Assembly (NCBI RefSeq): GCF_025567365.1
Contig: NZ_JAOQJG010000009.1
Coordinates: 1 to 56,150 of the forward strand
Source of the DNA: Anaerostipes amylophilus
GTDB lineage: Bacteria; Bacillota; Clostridia; Lachnospirales; Lachnospiraceae
DNA length: 56,150 nucleotides
Direction of reading: 5' to 3'
Both the position numbers and the translations under genes were made by a program. Under the pieces are notes generated by a model, which was not told the DNA's origin, did no database searches, and saw nothing but the letters and a program-made list of their open reading frames with translations. Of the stretch, positions 7,848 to 15,995 are shown in pieces. Positions within the stretch are counted from its first letter, which is position 1, and each line of letters opens with the position of its first letter.

Positions 7848-8366
7848 CTATTTTGTTTTGGTTGTACTTCCGAATCCGCCATTTCGTACTTCTGTTACAT
7901 CATCGTCAATTGTAACGCCATACTGCATAAAGATTCCCTGTACCATACCTGTTCCCTGTTCAACAGAAACTGTTTTTCCTTCATTACTGTCATTTGTTAA
8001 TTTTACGAAGATATGTCCTTCATTATCTGAATAAAAATAGTCACTGTCGATAATTCCAACTGTGTTATTCATTTGCAGACGGAATTTAAATCCAAGACCG
8101 CTTCTTGGAAAAATATTTAATACCCAGTCTTCTTCGATAAAGACTCTGATTCCTGTTGGAATCTTAATTGTCTCACCTGGTTTTAATGTAAAATCAACCG
8201 GACTAAAAAAATCGTATCCTGCTGATCCTCTGGTTGCTCTCTTTGGAAGTTTGATTCCATCGTAAATTGCTTTGATTTCTTCATCTGAAGTTCCTAGAAA
8301 ACTGTCTTTCCAGCTTTCTTCAAACTGCTCAAAGCTTACTTTATGAAACTGTGCAATTTTGTTCAT
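7848..8366 (-). CDS. dut: dUTP diphosphatase (trimeric dUTPase)
   Basis: 172 residues; hydrolyses dUTP to dUMP and PPi, limiting uracil in DNA and supplying dTMP synthesis. All five dUTPase motifs are visible: RGSAGYDFFSP (1), PRSGLGFKF (2), GIIDSDYF (3), GTGMVQGIF (4) and RNGGFGSTTK (5, the C-terminal arm, where the usual Gly after GST is Thr). An N-terminal extension of about 40 residues precedes motif 1. The start ATG is preceded by a weak AGGAGATACAG site. It is a single gene with its own bidirectional terminator. Confidence 0.93.
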   Translation of the reverse strand: MNKIAQFHKVSFEQFEESWKDSFLGTSDEEIKAIYDGIKLPKRATRGSAGYDFFSPVDFTLKPGETIKIPTGIRVFIEEDWVLNIFPRSGLGFKFRLQMNNTVGIIDSDYFYSDNEGHIFVKLTNDSNEGKTVSVEQGTGMVQGIFMQYGVTIDDDVTEVRNGGFGSTTKTK

Positions 8367-8435
8367 CTGTATCTCCTGTAATCTTCATTCTTTATATTTC
8401 AACGCCACTTATTTTATCAGACTCATCTGTTTGTT

Positions 8436-9293
8436 TCAATAGGATGAAAGTTTTTTCAATGATTCAAACTGATATCCTTCTTTCTTCAGATTCGTGATCA
8501 CTTCATCCAATGCTTCCGCATTTGACTGTGAGACGTTATGCATTAATGGGATGGCTCCATTATGTGTGTATTTCTTAAAATGTTCCACTACATATTGCTT
8601 CCCTGGTTGCTTATTAACATCAAAGTCCACATAGGCCATACTCCAAAATATCGTCTTATATCCCATTGATTTTGTTAATTTTAAAGTCTTTTCATTGTAT
8701 TCCCCCATTGGAGGGCGAATGAAATGATCCATCTCATATCCTGTTGCCTCTTTACAATACTCAGCACAATCTATAATTTCCTGTTTATTATCTCTGTCTG
8801 ATAATGTTGGCATACTTTTGTGATGTACCGTGTGGTTTCCAACAATATGTCCTTCCTTCTTCATCCTCCTTACAAGCTCTCTCCCCTCTCTGATAAACGG
8901 TTTCGTTACAAAAAAAGCTGCCACAATTTTTTGTTTTTTCAAAACATCCAGAATTTTCGGAGTAAATCCGTTTTCATATCCACAATCAAATGTAAGAAAA
9001 ATCTTCTTTTTCTTGCATTTTGGATTTACATAATACGCATCATATTTTGACAGATCAATATAATCAGATACTTCCGGAGTCTGATGATTTTCATTTCTCT
9101 TTAGCCACCAGCGTTCGATTCCTTGTACCGTCTCTCCCGATGTTTCCTGATATTTCTGCTGGTCTGTATTCGATAGCCTTAATGTACTGGAAGTTGTTTC
9201 ATTTGATTGTACATTTTTCTTTTCTTCCAATCCCTGACAGGCAGTCAACAAAACCATTACCAAAAAAACAGCTGTCATACATATACTTTTCAT
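8436..9293 (-). CDS. PdaA-like polysaccharide deacetylase lipoprotein
   Basis: 285 residues. The N-terminus has a lipobox (LLTAC, Cys19), so it is probably a lipoprotein on the outer membrane face. The NodB-type catalytic domain (about 85-280) shows FLTFDCGYENG, GNHTVHHKSMP with the two metal-binding histidines, and RPPMGEYNE. The TFDxGYENG and late HNVSQSNAEALD segments match PdaA, which removes the N-acetyl group of muramic acid for delta-lactam formation in spore cortex. PdaA usually has Asp-Asn-Gly where this protein has Asp-Cys-Gly. The terminal position of a minus-strand pair is consistent with a single-gene transcript. Confidence 0.85.
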   Translation of the reverse strand: MKSICMTAVFLVMVLLTACQGLEEKKNVQSNETTSSTLRLSNTDQQKYQETSGETVQGIERWWLKRNENHQTPEVSDYIDLSKYDAYYVNPKCKKKKIFLTFDCGYENGFTPKILDVLKKQKIVAAFFVTKPFIREGRELVRRMKKEGHIVGNHTVHHKSMPTLSDRDNKQEIIDCAEYCKEATGYEMDHFIRPPMGEYNEKTLKLTKSMGYKTIFWSMAYVDFDVNKQPGKQYVVEHFKKYTHNGAIPLMHNVSQSNAEALDEVITNLKKEGYQFESLKKLSSY

Positions 9294-9338
9294 CGTTCAC
9301 GATTCCTTTTTTATATATGTATGAGTAATTTCCTGTAT

Positions 9339-10028
9339 TTATAAATCTTTCATGAAATCTTTTAATGTTTGAATATCCTCATCTGTAAGTTGCAGTTCTT
9401 TCGCACTTGCGATCTCTCCCCAATGTTCCTTAAGTTGTCTCGCATCTTCTTTTTCTTGTTTTATTTCCTGACTTTTTTTAATTTTTTCATTTTTTTCATA
9501 ATTTTGTTTTTTCAGATTTTTTTCCATGCGATTGGGAAGAATATTTTCCAAATAGTAAAGAAGATTTATCTTAATCTTTCTCTTTGTATGTTCCATATTG
9601 GTCAATCTGTCAAACAGAAACACTACTATTCCAAACATTACTCCAACGATCAGCTGTCCTCCCCAGAAATTAATATCTGAATTCATCAAAATTCCTTTTA
9701 CTGCTCCAAGACAGCCTAGTCCAATACACAAGATCCCACAGATTTCTGGAATCTGTTCCAGAAAAAATGAATTTATCCCCATGATCTTATTCGCTTCAAG
9801 GTATTTATCCACAATACAGCTGATATTATTCACTTTAGCATTCAATGAATAATAATTCTCTATCTTTTTCTTTAGCGTTCCGATCCAGTATCGTTTTGGC
9901 CTGTCCATTTCTTCGGACGAAGCCAATAATTTGTGATAATTGCGCCAAACAATAAGCTTTACCAATACTGCTGCAATCACAGAAACAATTAGTCCCTGCA
10001 CAAAAAAAGTTTCTCTTAACATTTCCAT
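9339..10028 (-). CDS. Membrane protein of unknown function with coiled-coil tail
   Basis: 229 residues: an N-terminal transmembrane helix (about 9-27), a conserved-looking soluble stretch (YYSLNAKVNNISCIVDKYLE), two further helices (about 94-113 and 121-139), then a Lys/Glu-rich coiled coil (about 165-205) and an acidic end. AAGGAGAG precedes the ATG. No enzymatic motif is visible and no family is recognised. The coiled coil suggests a scaffold or partner-binding role; this is inference only. It is followed 45 bp later by the PdaA-like gene. Confidence 0.6.
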   Translation of the reverse strand: MEMLRETFFVQGLIVSVIAAVLVKLIVWRNYHKLLASSEEMDRPKRYWIGTLKKKIENYYSLNAKVNNISCIVDKYLEANKIMGINSFFLEQIPEICGILCIGLGCLGAVKGILMNSDINFWGGQLIVGVMFGIVVFLFDRLTNMEHTKRKIKINLLYYLENILPNRMEKNLKKQNYEKNEKIKKSQEIKQEKEDARQLKEHWGEIASAKELQLTDEDIQTLKDFMKDL

Positions 10029-10113
10029 AGCTGTCTCTCCTTTTATATTTGTTGTTTATCATTATAAAAGGATTGCTTTGAAAACTTAAGAGAAACCGTC
10101 CTACAAAGTTAGA

Positions 10114-10806
10114 CTACATTCTGTCTAATATTCCAAGAACAAGACGAACAATGTGTTTTATTGCCGCTTTTTCAAATTCTTCGTAACTTCCTGCTGCTTC
10201 CTGATCTGCTTTATCAGAAATCGCACGTAATACGATAAATGGAATCTGATTTAAATGCGCTGCCTGTGCCATTGCTGCACCTTCCATTTCAGCACAATAT
10301 CCATCAAATTCATTGATCAGATAATGTTTCTTATCATTGTCTGAAATAAACTGATCTCCACTAACAACTCTTCCTACATAACAATTAATATCTGGATTCA
10401 CTTCTTCACATGTTTTCTTCGCAAGCTCGATCAGATCTTTATCGGCTTCAAAGTAAGACGTATCCATCCTAGGAATTTCTCCAACTTTATATCCAAAGAC
10501 TGTCGCATCCACATCATGTTGTACCGCATCTTTTGAAATTACGATATCTCCGATTTCGATATCTTTATATAATCCACCTGCTACACCTGTATTGATCACC
10601 GCTTCTACATCAAATTTATCTGCAAGAATCTGTGTGCAAAGTGCCATATTGACCTTTCCAATTCCACTTTGTACAACTACTGCATCTTTTCCTTTTAACG
10701 TTCCAGAATAAAAATCCATACCTGCACAAGTTACTTTTTCTTTATTCTCCATAGCTTCGATCAGCTGACTGACTTCTTCTTCCATGGCTCCGATAATACC
10801 AATCAT
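10114..10806 (-). CDS. mtnN: 5'-methylthioadenosine/S-adenosylhomocysteine nucleosidase
   Basis: 230 residues; cleaves MTA, SAH and 5'-deoxyadenosine to adenine and the thioribose product, recycling methylation by-products. Recognisable segments are MIGIIGAMEEEV, the nucleobase site region GVAGGLYKDIEIGDIVISKD, AEMEGAAMAQAAH with the ribose-binding MEG, and AISDKADQEA with the catalytic Asp. Length fits the Pfs/MtnN family. The ATG at 10806 follows AAGGAGA and gives the canonical MIGIIGAM start; a longer in-frame extension to 10872 lacks a ribosome site. Confidence 0.93.
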   Translation of the reverse strand: MIGIIGAMEEEVSQLIEAMENKEKVTCAGMDFYSGTLKGKDAVVVQSGIGKVNMALCTQILADKFDVEAVINTGVAGGLYKDIEIGDIVISKDAVQHDVDATVFGYKVGEIPRMDTSYFEADKDLIELAKKTCEEVNPDINCYVGRVVSGDQFISDNDKKHYLINEFDGYCAEMEGAAMAQAAHLNQIPFIVLRAISDKADQEAAGSYEEFEKAAIKHIVRLVLGILDRM

Positions 10807-10895
10807 ATCTGTTCTCCTTATCTTTGTAATATCATTTAATTTCAGTTTACGGGAAATCTTAAATCCTGTCAATTACGAAACCTTTCGTCCAATGC

Positions 10896-10924
10896 TTGAA
10901 ATACGTGCTTTCTTGCTCTATAAT
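10896..10924 (+). promoter_or_regulatory. Sigma-A promoter for the TSCPD-murG operon
   Basis: TTGAAA (10896-10901), 17-base spacer, TATAAT (10919-10924), about 70 bases before the first start codon. Good consensus in the divergent mtnN/TSCPD gap. Confidence 0.75.
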
Positions 10925-10992
10925 TCATTATGTATATTTTCAGAAAGTTTTTCTAATATACAATTTTAATTTTACAGGAGGATAATTTTATT

Positions 10993-11238
10993 ATGGTATA
11001 TAAAACAAAAGGAACTTGTTCTAGTGAAATCGAATTTGAAGTAGAGAATGGAATCTTAACAGACATCCATTTTGTTGGCGGATGCCAGGGAAATACAACT
11101 GGTGTTGCTGCATTAGCAAAAGGACTTCCAATTGATGAAGTCATCGACAAATTATCTGGAATCCAGTGTGGTTTCCGTGGAACTTCATGTCCAGATCAGC
11201 TTTCTAAAGCGCTGATCGAGTACAAAGAAAATCATTAA
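10993..11238 (+). CDS. TSCPD domain protein (TIGR03905 type)
   Basis: 81 residues consisting only of a TSCPD domain, named after its C-terminal T-S-C-P-D signature, here GTSCPDQLSKAL. Conserved GGCQGN (about 31-36) and QCGFRG flank it. The cysteines (Cys10, Cys33, Cys56, Cys62) may bind metal; related domains occur at the C-terminus of class II ribonucleotide reductases. ATG is preceded by AGGAGG. It is 17 bp upstream of murG in the same operon; the functional relation is unclear. Confidence 0.88.
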   Translation: MVYKTKGTCSSEIEFEVENGILTDIHFVGGCQGNTTGVAALAKGLPIDEVIDKLSGIQCGFRGTSCPDQLSKALIEYKENH

Positions 11239-11255
11239 TGGGGTGAGAAAGAATC

Positions 11256-12335
11256 ATGAAACGAATCGTATTAACCGGTGGAGGAACTGCCGGACATGTT
11301 ACACCGAATATGGCACTTGTACCAAAACTGATCGATGAGGGATATAATATTTATTACATTGGATCTTACGAAGGTATGGAAAAGAAACTGATTGAAGATA
11401 TCGGCATTAAATATTTCGGAATTTCTTCCGGAAAATTGCGTAGATATTTTGACATCAAAAACTTTTCTGATCCATTCCGTGTGATCAAAGGATTTTTTGA
11501 AGCGAAAAAAATCTTAAAGAAACTCCGTCCAGATGTTGTATTTTCTAAGGGTGGATTTGTTACTGTCCCTGTTGTATTTGCTGCAAAGCAACTTCATATT
11601 CCGGTTATCATTCATGAGTCTGATATGACACCAGGATTAGCTAACAAATTAAGTATTCCTAGCGCAAGCAAGGTATGCTGTAACTTCCCTGAGACAGTCA
11701 AACTTCTTCCTGAAGGTAAAGCTGTTTTAACAGGTTCCCCAATCCGTGAAGAATTATTTACAGGAAAACGTGAGGAAGGACTTCGTCTTTGTGGATTTAA
11801 CGAAGATAAACCAGTACTTCTTGTTATCGGTGGAAGTCTTGGATCTGTTGCGATCAATAATGCGATCCGTAACAATATTGATGCATTACTTGAGAAATAT
11901 CAGATCATTCATCTTTGCGGACGTAACAACCTTGATGAAAGCCTTGAAGGCAGAGAAGGTTACAAACAGTTTGAATATGTAAAAGCTGAATTAAAACATT
12001 ATTTTGCATGTGCTAACGTTGTTGTATCCCGTGCTGGAGCCAATGCGATCTGTGAACTTCTTGCACTTCGCAAGCCTAATATTTTAATTCCTCTTGGATT
12101 AGAAGCCAGCCGTGGAGACCAGATCCTGAATGCTGAATCTTTTGAAAAGCAGGGTTATAGTTATGTACTTCAGGAGAAAGATGTTACGAGTGAGACTTTA
12201 TTAAATGCTGTTAACAGCGTTTATGAAGACCGTGATAAATATGTGGAAGCAATGAATACAAGCGAGCTTGCAAATCCAATTGAAACGATTGTGAATCTTG
12301 CCAATCAGTTAGCTTCTCAAAAAAGAAAACGATAA
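11256..12335 (+). CDS. murG: UDP-GlcNAc:lipid I N-acetylglucosaminyltransferase MurG
   Basis: 359 residues, the GT28 enzyme that converts lipid I to lipid II on the cytosolic membrane face. The glycine-rich GGGTAGHVTPNMAL loop at the start, VFSKGGFVTVPVVFAA, HESDMTPGLANKL, GGSLGS and the donor-binding segment VVSRAGANAICELLAL...LIPLGLEASRGDQ are all present. It lies outside any mur/fts cluster, next to a TSCPD gene. It is followed by a strong terminator. Confidence 0.95.
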   Translation: MKRIVLTGGGTAGHVTPNMALVPKLIDEGYNIYYIGSYEGMEKKLIEDIGIKYFGISSGKLRRYFDIKNFSDPFRVIKGFFEAKKILKKLRPDVVFSKGGFVTVPVVFAAKQLHIPVIIHESDMTPGLANKLSIPSASKVCCNFPETVKLLPEGKAVLTGSPIREELFTGKREEGLRLCGFNEDKPVLLVIGGSLGSVAINNAIRNNIDALLEKYQIIHLCGRNNLDESLEGREGYKQFEYVKAELKHYFACANVVVSRAGANAICELLALRKPNILIPLGLEASRGDQILNAESFEKQGYSYVLQEKDVTSETLLNAVNSVYEDRDKYVEAMNTSELANPIETIVNLANQLASQKRKR

Positions 12336-12354
12336 TCTTATTAATTACTTATTT

Positions 12355-12399
12355 AAAAAGCACGAGACTGCTACTTTCTATGGCAATCTCGTGCTTTTT
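12355..12399. terminator. Bidirectional terminator between murG and Tp47-like gene
   Basis: AAAAAGCACGAGA (12355-12367) pairs with TCTCGTGCTTTTT (12387-12399). A- and T-runs on both sides suit both converging genes. Confidence 0.9.
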
Positions 12400-12438
12400 A
12401 TTTTCAAGAAAAACTATACGCTATTATTTATTTTTCTA

Positions 12439-14520
12439 TTATTTAACTTTATAAGATTTTACTGTGCTGTAAGCTCCATAAAGTTTTGTTTTTCCTACAG
12501 TTTTGTATGATCTTACTCTTACATAATATTTTTTCTTAGATTTTAATTTACTGATAGTTTTCTTATATGTTTTATAAGATTTTACTGTATATGTCTTCGC
12601 ACCTTTTAAGTTTTTCTTTGTTGCGATCTGAACCTGATATCCTGTTGCATTACTATCTTTTGTCCATGTGATCGTTAATTTCTTTTTCGCAGTTTTTGCT
12701 TTTACGCTCTGTTTTTTAGGTGCAACTTTGATTGTGATCTTCTTTGTAACAGTATTATAGTTGCTTCCGCTTGCTGTTACTGTGATTGTTGCGATCCCTG
12801 TTCCTTTTACAGATACTGTTCCATTAGAAGAAACTGTTGCTACTTTCTTATTACTTGAAGCATAGCTTACTTTCATTCCTGTTGTTGCTTTTGCACCAAG
12901 GTTGAAAGATTTGCTTCCAATTGCTGTATTAACTGTTGTTTTTGCTTTTGTTGTAAGCGTTCCTTTTGCTTTATTAACCTTTACAGAAACTTTTACATCC
13001 TGATATTTTGCAGATTCAAATGTTACAACATAAGTTCCTACAGCAACATTTTTATTGAAAGTAAGAACTCCATCTTTATATTCATAAGAGTCTTCACTCA
13101 GTACTTTAGATCCATTTTTTACTTTTGCAACTGTATATGCAGCATCTTCTGGAACTTTAGATGTATCAACAAATACCTTTATTCCTTTTGGATTATATGT
13201 AACATCTTTTGCTGTAATTGTTGCATCATCTGCTAATAAAGGTTTTACCATAGCTGTTACTTTCACAGTTGCATATGAACCTGATTTTGATTCTAATGTT
13301 ACATAATATGCTGTATCTGTGCTTGCTTCTACACTACTATTTAATGTTAACACTCCATCTTTATAGCTATACTGATCCTCTGTTAAAGATGGGACACCTC
13401 TTCCTGTTCCCTTTGTGATTTTTGTTACTTCAAAATCATTTCCTGCTGGAAGATTATTAAATGTTACCTTTGTACCATCCTTGCTTCTTTCCACATCATT
13501 TACTGTAACATCTACATAAGGTGCTACTTTCAGATTTAAATTATCAATCACAATATCTTTTCCATCACACGCTGGAACCTGTGTTACACCGCCTCTTCCA
13601 GATTCTTCATAGGCCTCTGTTTCTCTTAAGATATATGTAATCTTTTTAATTGTTTTTCCACTTAAACTCTGTGTGTGTTTATATGACATATGGTTACCAT
13701 GAGGTTCGCTGAATGAAATTGCTGAAAATGCAATTTCTTTTGGCTTTAACCATAAATTATCCTCATGAAGCATTCCATATTTTGCTCCATCTGTAGTTTC
13801 AATGATCGCACCTTCCATGCTCTTCTTTGTAACATAAGAAGGTAATCCTTCAACAGAAATCTGCCAGTTTCCCCATGCTGAAGTTGATGTGATACTTGCT
13901 GTCGCATTCTCTAATTTTGTTCCTTCATCATTTGTTGCTTTAAATGTTCCATCTCCATTTAATTCTTTATAATTATCAAATGCTGTATTAGAGAATTTTG
14001 CATTTTCAAGATATTTATATACAGATAATCCCTTATTTTTATTTTCCTGATATGCATTATAATATGCCTCATATAATGCTTCTGGAATTCTGATCTGAAC
14101 ATTTGCAATACCATCAATATTTACACCTGTTGCTGCTTCCCCTGTTTCATTATTTTGCACATTCTGTGTAAAATATGTTGCTGCAAATCCTGTAGATTTC
14201 TGTGTAGTTGCTGAAGTTACTGCATCATATTCTCCATTTTTATATGTTGCATCAACGATATCTCCTTTAGATAAATTTAATGTTGATACATCTGATACCT
14301 TATTTAACTCCCCATAATAGTAATCTGCATACTCCATATTAACTGTTGCATAATAATACCCATCAACAGCTGTTAAATTTTTTGGATCCTTTAATCCTGT
14401 TGCTTCGTCTGCTTTGACGATCACTACATTATGAAATACTGCTGGTACATTTACAGGTCCTGCCAGCATTGCAGCTGCCATAGCTACAGATAGACCTTTT
14501 TTCCACATTGCTTTTCTCAT
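12439..14520 (-). CDS. Secreted Tp47-like protein with Ig-like, BIG2 and FN3-like domains
   Basis: 693 residues from the ATG at 14520 (GGAGG upstream). Signal peptide with likely cleavage near residue 37. Residues about 54-330 resemble the N-terminal part of Treponema pallidum Tp47: GYYYATVNMEYADYYYGEL and YDAVTSATTQKSTGF recall Tp47 YATLSYADYWAGEL and FDAVSRAT. Two Ig-like repeats follow (about 334-425 and 430-516, each with YKDGVLTxN), then a BIG2 domain (518-600, SNKKVATVSSNGTVSVKGTGIATITV split here by memory of the family) and an FN3-like domain (603-692). No sortase or membrane anchor is visible. It is convergent with murG and upstream-adjacent to the FMN operon, whose operator it shares. 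Function, whether binding or enzymatic, is open. Confidence 0.65.
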   Translation of the reverse strand: MRKAMWKKGLSVAMAAAMLAGPVNVPAVFHNVVIVKADEATGLKDPKNLTAVDGYYYATVNMEYADYYYGELNKVSDVSTLNLSKGDIVDATYKNGEYDAVTSATTQKSTGFAATYFTQNVQNNETGEAATGVNIDGIANVQIRIPEALYEAYYNAYQENKNKGLSVYKYLENAKFSNTAFDNYKELNGDGTFKATNDEGTKLENATASITSTSAWGNWQISVEGLPSYVTKKSMEGAIIETTDGAKYGMLHEDNLWLKPKEIAFSAISFSEPHGNHMSYKHTQSLSGKTIKKITYILRETEAYEESGRGGVTQVPACDGKDIVIDNLNLKVAPYVDVTVNDVERSKDGTKVTFNNLPAGNDFEVTKITKGTGRGVPSLTEDQYSYKDGVLTLNSSVEASTDTAYYVTLESKSGSYATVKVTAMVKPLLADDATITAKDVTYNPKGIKVFVDTSKVPEDAAYTVAKVKNGSKVLSEDSYEYKDGVLTFNKNVAVGTYVVTFESAKYQDVKVSVKVNKAKGTLTTKAKTTVNTAIGSKSFNLGAKATTGMKVSYASSNKKVATVSSNGTVSVKGTGIATITVTASGSNYNTVTKKITIKVAPKKQSVKAKTAKKKLTITWTKDSNATGYQVQIATKKNLKGAKTYTVKSYKTYKKTISKLKSKKKYYVRVRSYKTVGKTKLYGAYSTVKSYKVK

Positions 14521-14636
14521 GTGAAACCTCCTTTTAAATAAGTTAAGTAAAATAATAATGTGCTTATATTTCGGCATAAGTACTGAAATACCTACATACA
14601 TTTATCTAAATTTTTGCACTTGTCATAGCATCTTTA

Positions 14637-14678
14637 TTAGTTATAACTAACTATATGATCAAAAAAAGACACCTCAAA
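14637..14678 (-). promoter_or_regulatory. Promoter with overlapping operator for Tp47-like gene
   Basis: On the minus strand TTTGAG (14673-14678), 17 bases, TATAGT (14650-14655), immediately followed by the perfect palindrome TTAGTTATAACTAA (14637-14650) over the expected start point. The same TTAGT-N4-ACTAA pattern occurs at 18720-18735 in front of apbE. The position suggests a repressor site. Confidence 0.55.
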
Positions 14679-14697
14679 ATAAGATCGGGTGTCTTTC
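14661..14697 (-). terminator. Terminator of the FMN/NapH operon
   Basis: AAAGACACC (14665-14673) / GGTGTCTTT (14688-14696), followed on the minus strand by seven T. It overlaps the promoter of the Tp47-like gene. Confidence 0.8.
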
Positions 14698-14714
14698 TAA
14701 ATGTTTTTGTTATG

Positions 14715-15563
14715 CTACAAACTTTGTGCAAAAATACAGACCCCAATAAACAATACAAGTTTCAGGAGAATGATAATGATTTCATTACCTTTTAATTTTT
14801 TACCTGAACCCAGATGAATGTTCTGTTTCGGGCATACATCAACACATTGCATACAATGAATGCATTCTCCTCCATTCTTCTGGTCCCTTTTGATCTGATA
14901 ATCTACAGGGCACTTGATCTCACATGCACGGCATTTCGGTATACAGTTGCTTCTGTCTCTATCTAGTACAGAAAACGGCAATACCGGTAACCATGCAAAG
15001 ATTGCTCCCATCGGACATAGATATTGGCAGAAAAATCTTTCTTTAAGGCACATACCTACCAGTATCAGTACAAAGATGATCCATCCGGCTAAATATCCGG
15101 CATCTGGAATCTTACCTGTGTACAACATGGAAAATACTTCCCAAGGACTGGTTCCATGGAATTTTTTTGTAAATCCTAATGCATAAATCAGCATTAAGAC
15201 TAATAACATGATATATTTAATTTTTTGAAGTTTTCGTCCGGTCTCTTCTGATACCCACGGAAGCTTCTTTTTCACTTTTTTCTGAACCCATTTTGAAAAT
15301 GCATACATTCCATCTCCCAAGGTTCCAAATGCACAGGCATATCCGCAGAAGAATCTTCCAAACAAAATGGTAAATCCACATAAAGCGATCAGCATTACTA
15401 AGAATGCATTCTGCTCGATCGGCTTGCCTGCTCTGATCTGTTCAATCACATATCTCACACCAGAAAATGCCGATGTGTATAATGCCGGCATCCATAGGAA
15501 AAATATGATCTGAATGATCTGTCGTCCAAGACGTCTTATGTCTCTCTTTTGTCTAAGGTCCAT
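14715..15563 (-). CDS. NapH-like membrane polyferredoxin (4Fe-4S)
   Basis: 282 residues with about five transmembrane helices. Two membrane-proximal cysteine motifs (CGYACAFGTLGDG, CQYLCPMGAIFAW) typical of NapH/RnfB-like quinol dehydrogenase membrane subunits come before two 4Fe-4S clusters (CIPKCRACEIKCPV and CIHCMQCVDVCPK, about 210-255). It should pass electrons between a membrane or cytosolic donor and the extracytosolic FMN proteins. Start ATG overlaps the stop of the preceding FMN gene (TAATG) with GGAGG upstream, so translation is coupled. Donor unknown. Confidence 0.85.
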   Translation of the reverse strand: MDLRQKRDIRRLGRQIIQIIFFLWMPALYTSAFSGVRYVIEQIRAGKPIEQNAFLVMLIALCGFTILFGRFFCGYACAFGTLGDGMYAFSKWVQKKVKKKLPWVSEETGRKLQKIKYIMLLVLMLIYALGFTKKFHGTSPWEVFSMLYTGKIPDAGYLAGWIIFVLILVGMCLKERFFCQYLCPMGAIFAWLPVLPFSVLDRDRSNCIPKCRACEIKCPVDYQIKRDQKNGGECIHCMQCVDVCPKQNIHLGSGKKLKGNEIIIILLKLVLFIGVCIFAQSL

Positions 15564-15976
15564 TATGACGCCTCCTTCAAAGCATTCTGTACAGCTGCAA
15601 TGATACCTTTTGAACTGTATGTTGCTCCACTGGCTACATCGACATCCACTGTCTGCTTTTGTTTCATTGTATCTATTATTTTTACTGCATTATTAAAATA
15701 TGCACTATCTTCATTTTTGGCTTCTTTGATCTGAATGTCATCAATAGAACCATTCTTTATGGTCACATTCACAACGATCTGACCTCCAAACCCTTGACCA
15801 CTACCTTGATAAGTTCCGTCTTTCCAAGAACCTGAACCACTATTTTGGGCTGCAATCTTCGCTTCTTTTTCCGCTCGGATCGTTGCAATATTGTGGTATA
15901 CAAGACATATTCCAATTATCAAGGCAAGATTTAAAAGCCTCATTAAGAAATGCTTATACTGCTTTAATTGTTTCAT
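15563..15976 (-). CDS. Single-domain FMN-binding membrane-anchored protein
   Basis: 137 residues: a basic N-terminus, one transmembrane helix (about 12-27) and one extracytosolic FMN-binding domain (about 50-136). The covalent flavinylation motif is SGATYSS, with Thr119 as the likely acceptor for ApbE-transferred FMN. The conserved DGTYQGSGQGFGG opening and the final GIIAAVQNALKEA helix define the domain, which also occurs in RnfG/NqrC. It is translationally coupled to the NapH-like gene. Confidence 0.9.
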   Translation of the reverse strand: MKQLKQYKHFLMRLLNLALIIGICLVYHNIATIRAEKEAKIAAQNSGSGSWKDGTYQGSGQGFGGQIVVNVTIKNGSIDDIQIKEAKNEDSAYFNNAVKIIDTMKQKQTVDVDVASGATYSSKGIIAAVQNALKEAS

Positions 15977-15995
15977 CTTCTCTCTGTTCCTCTAT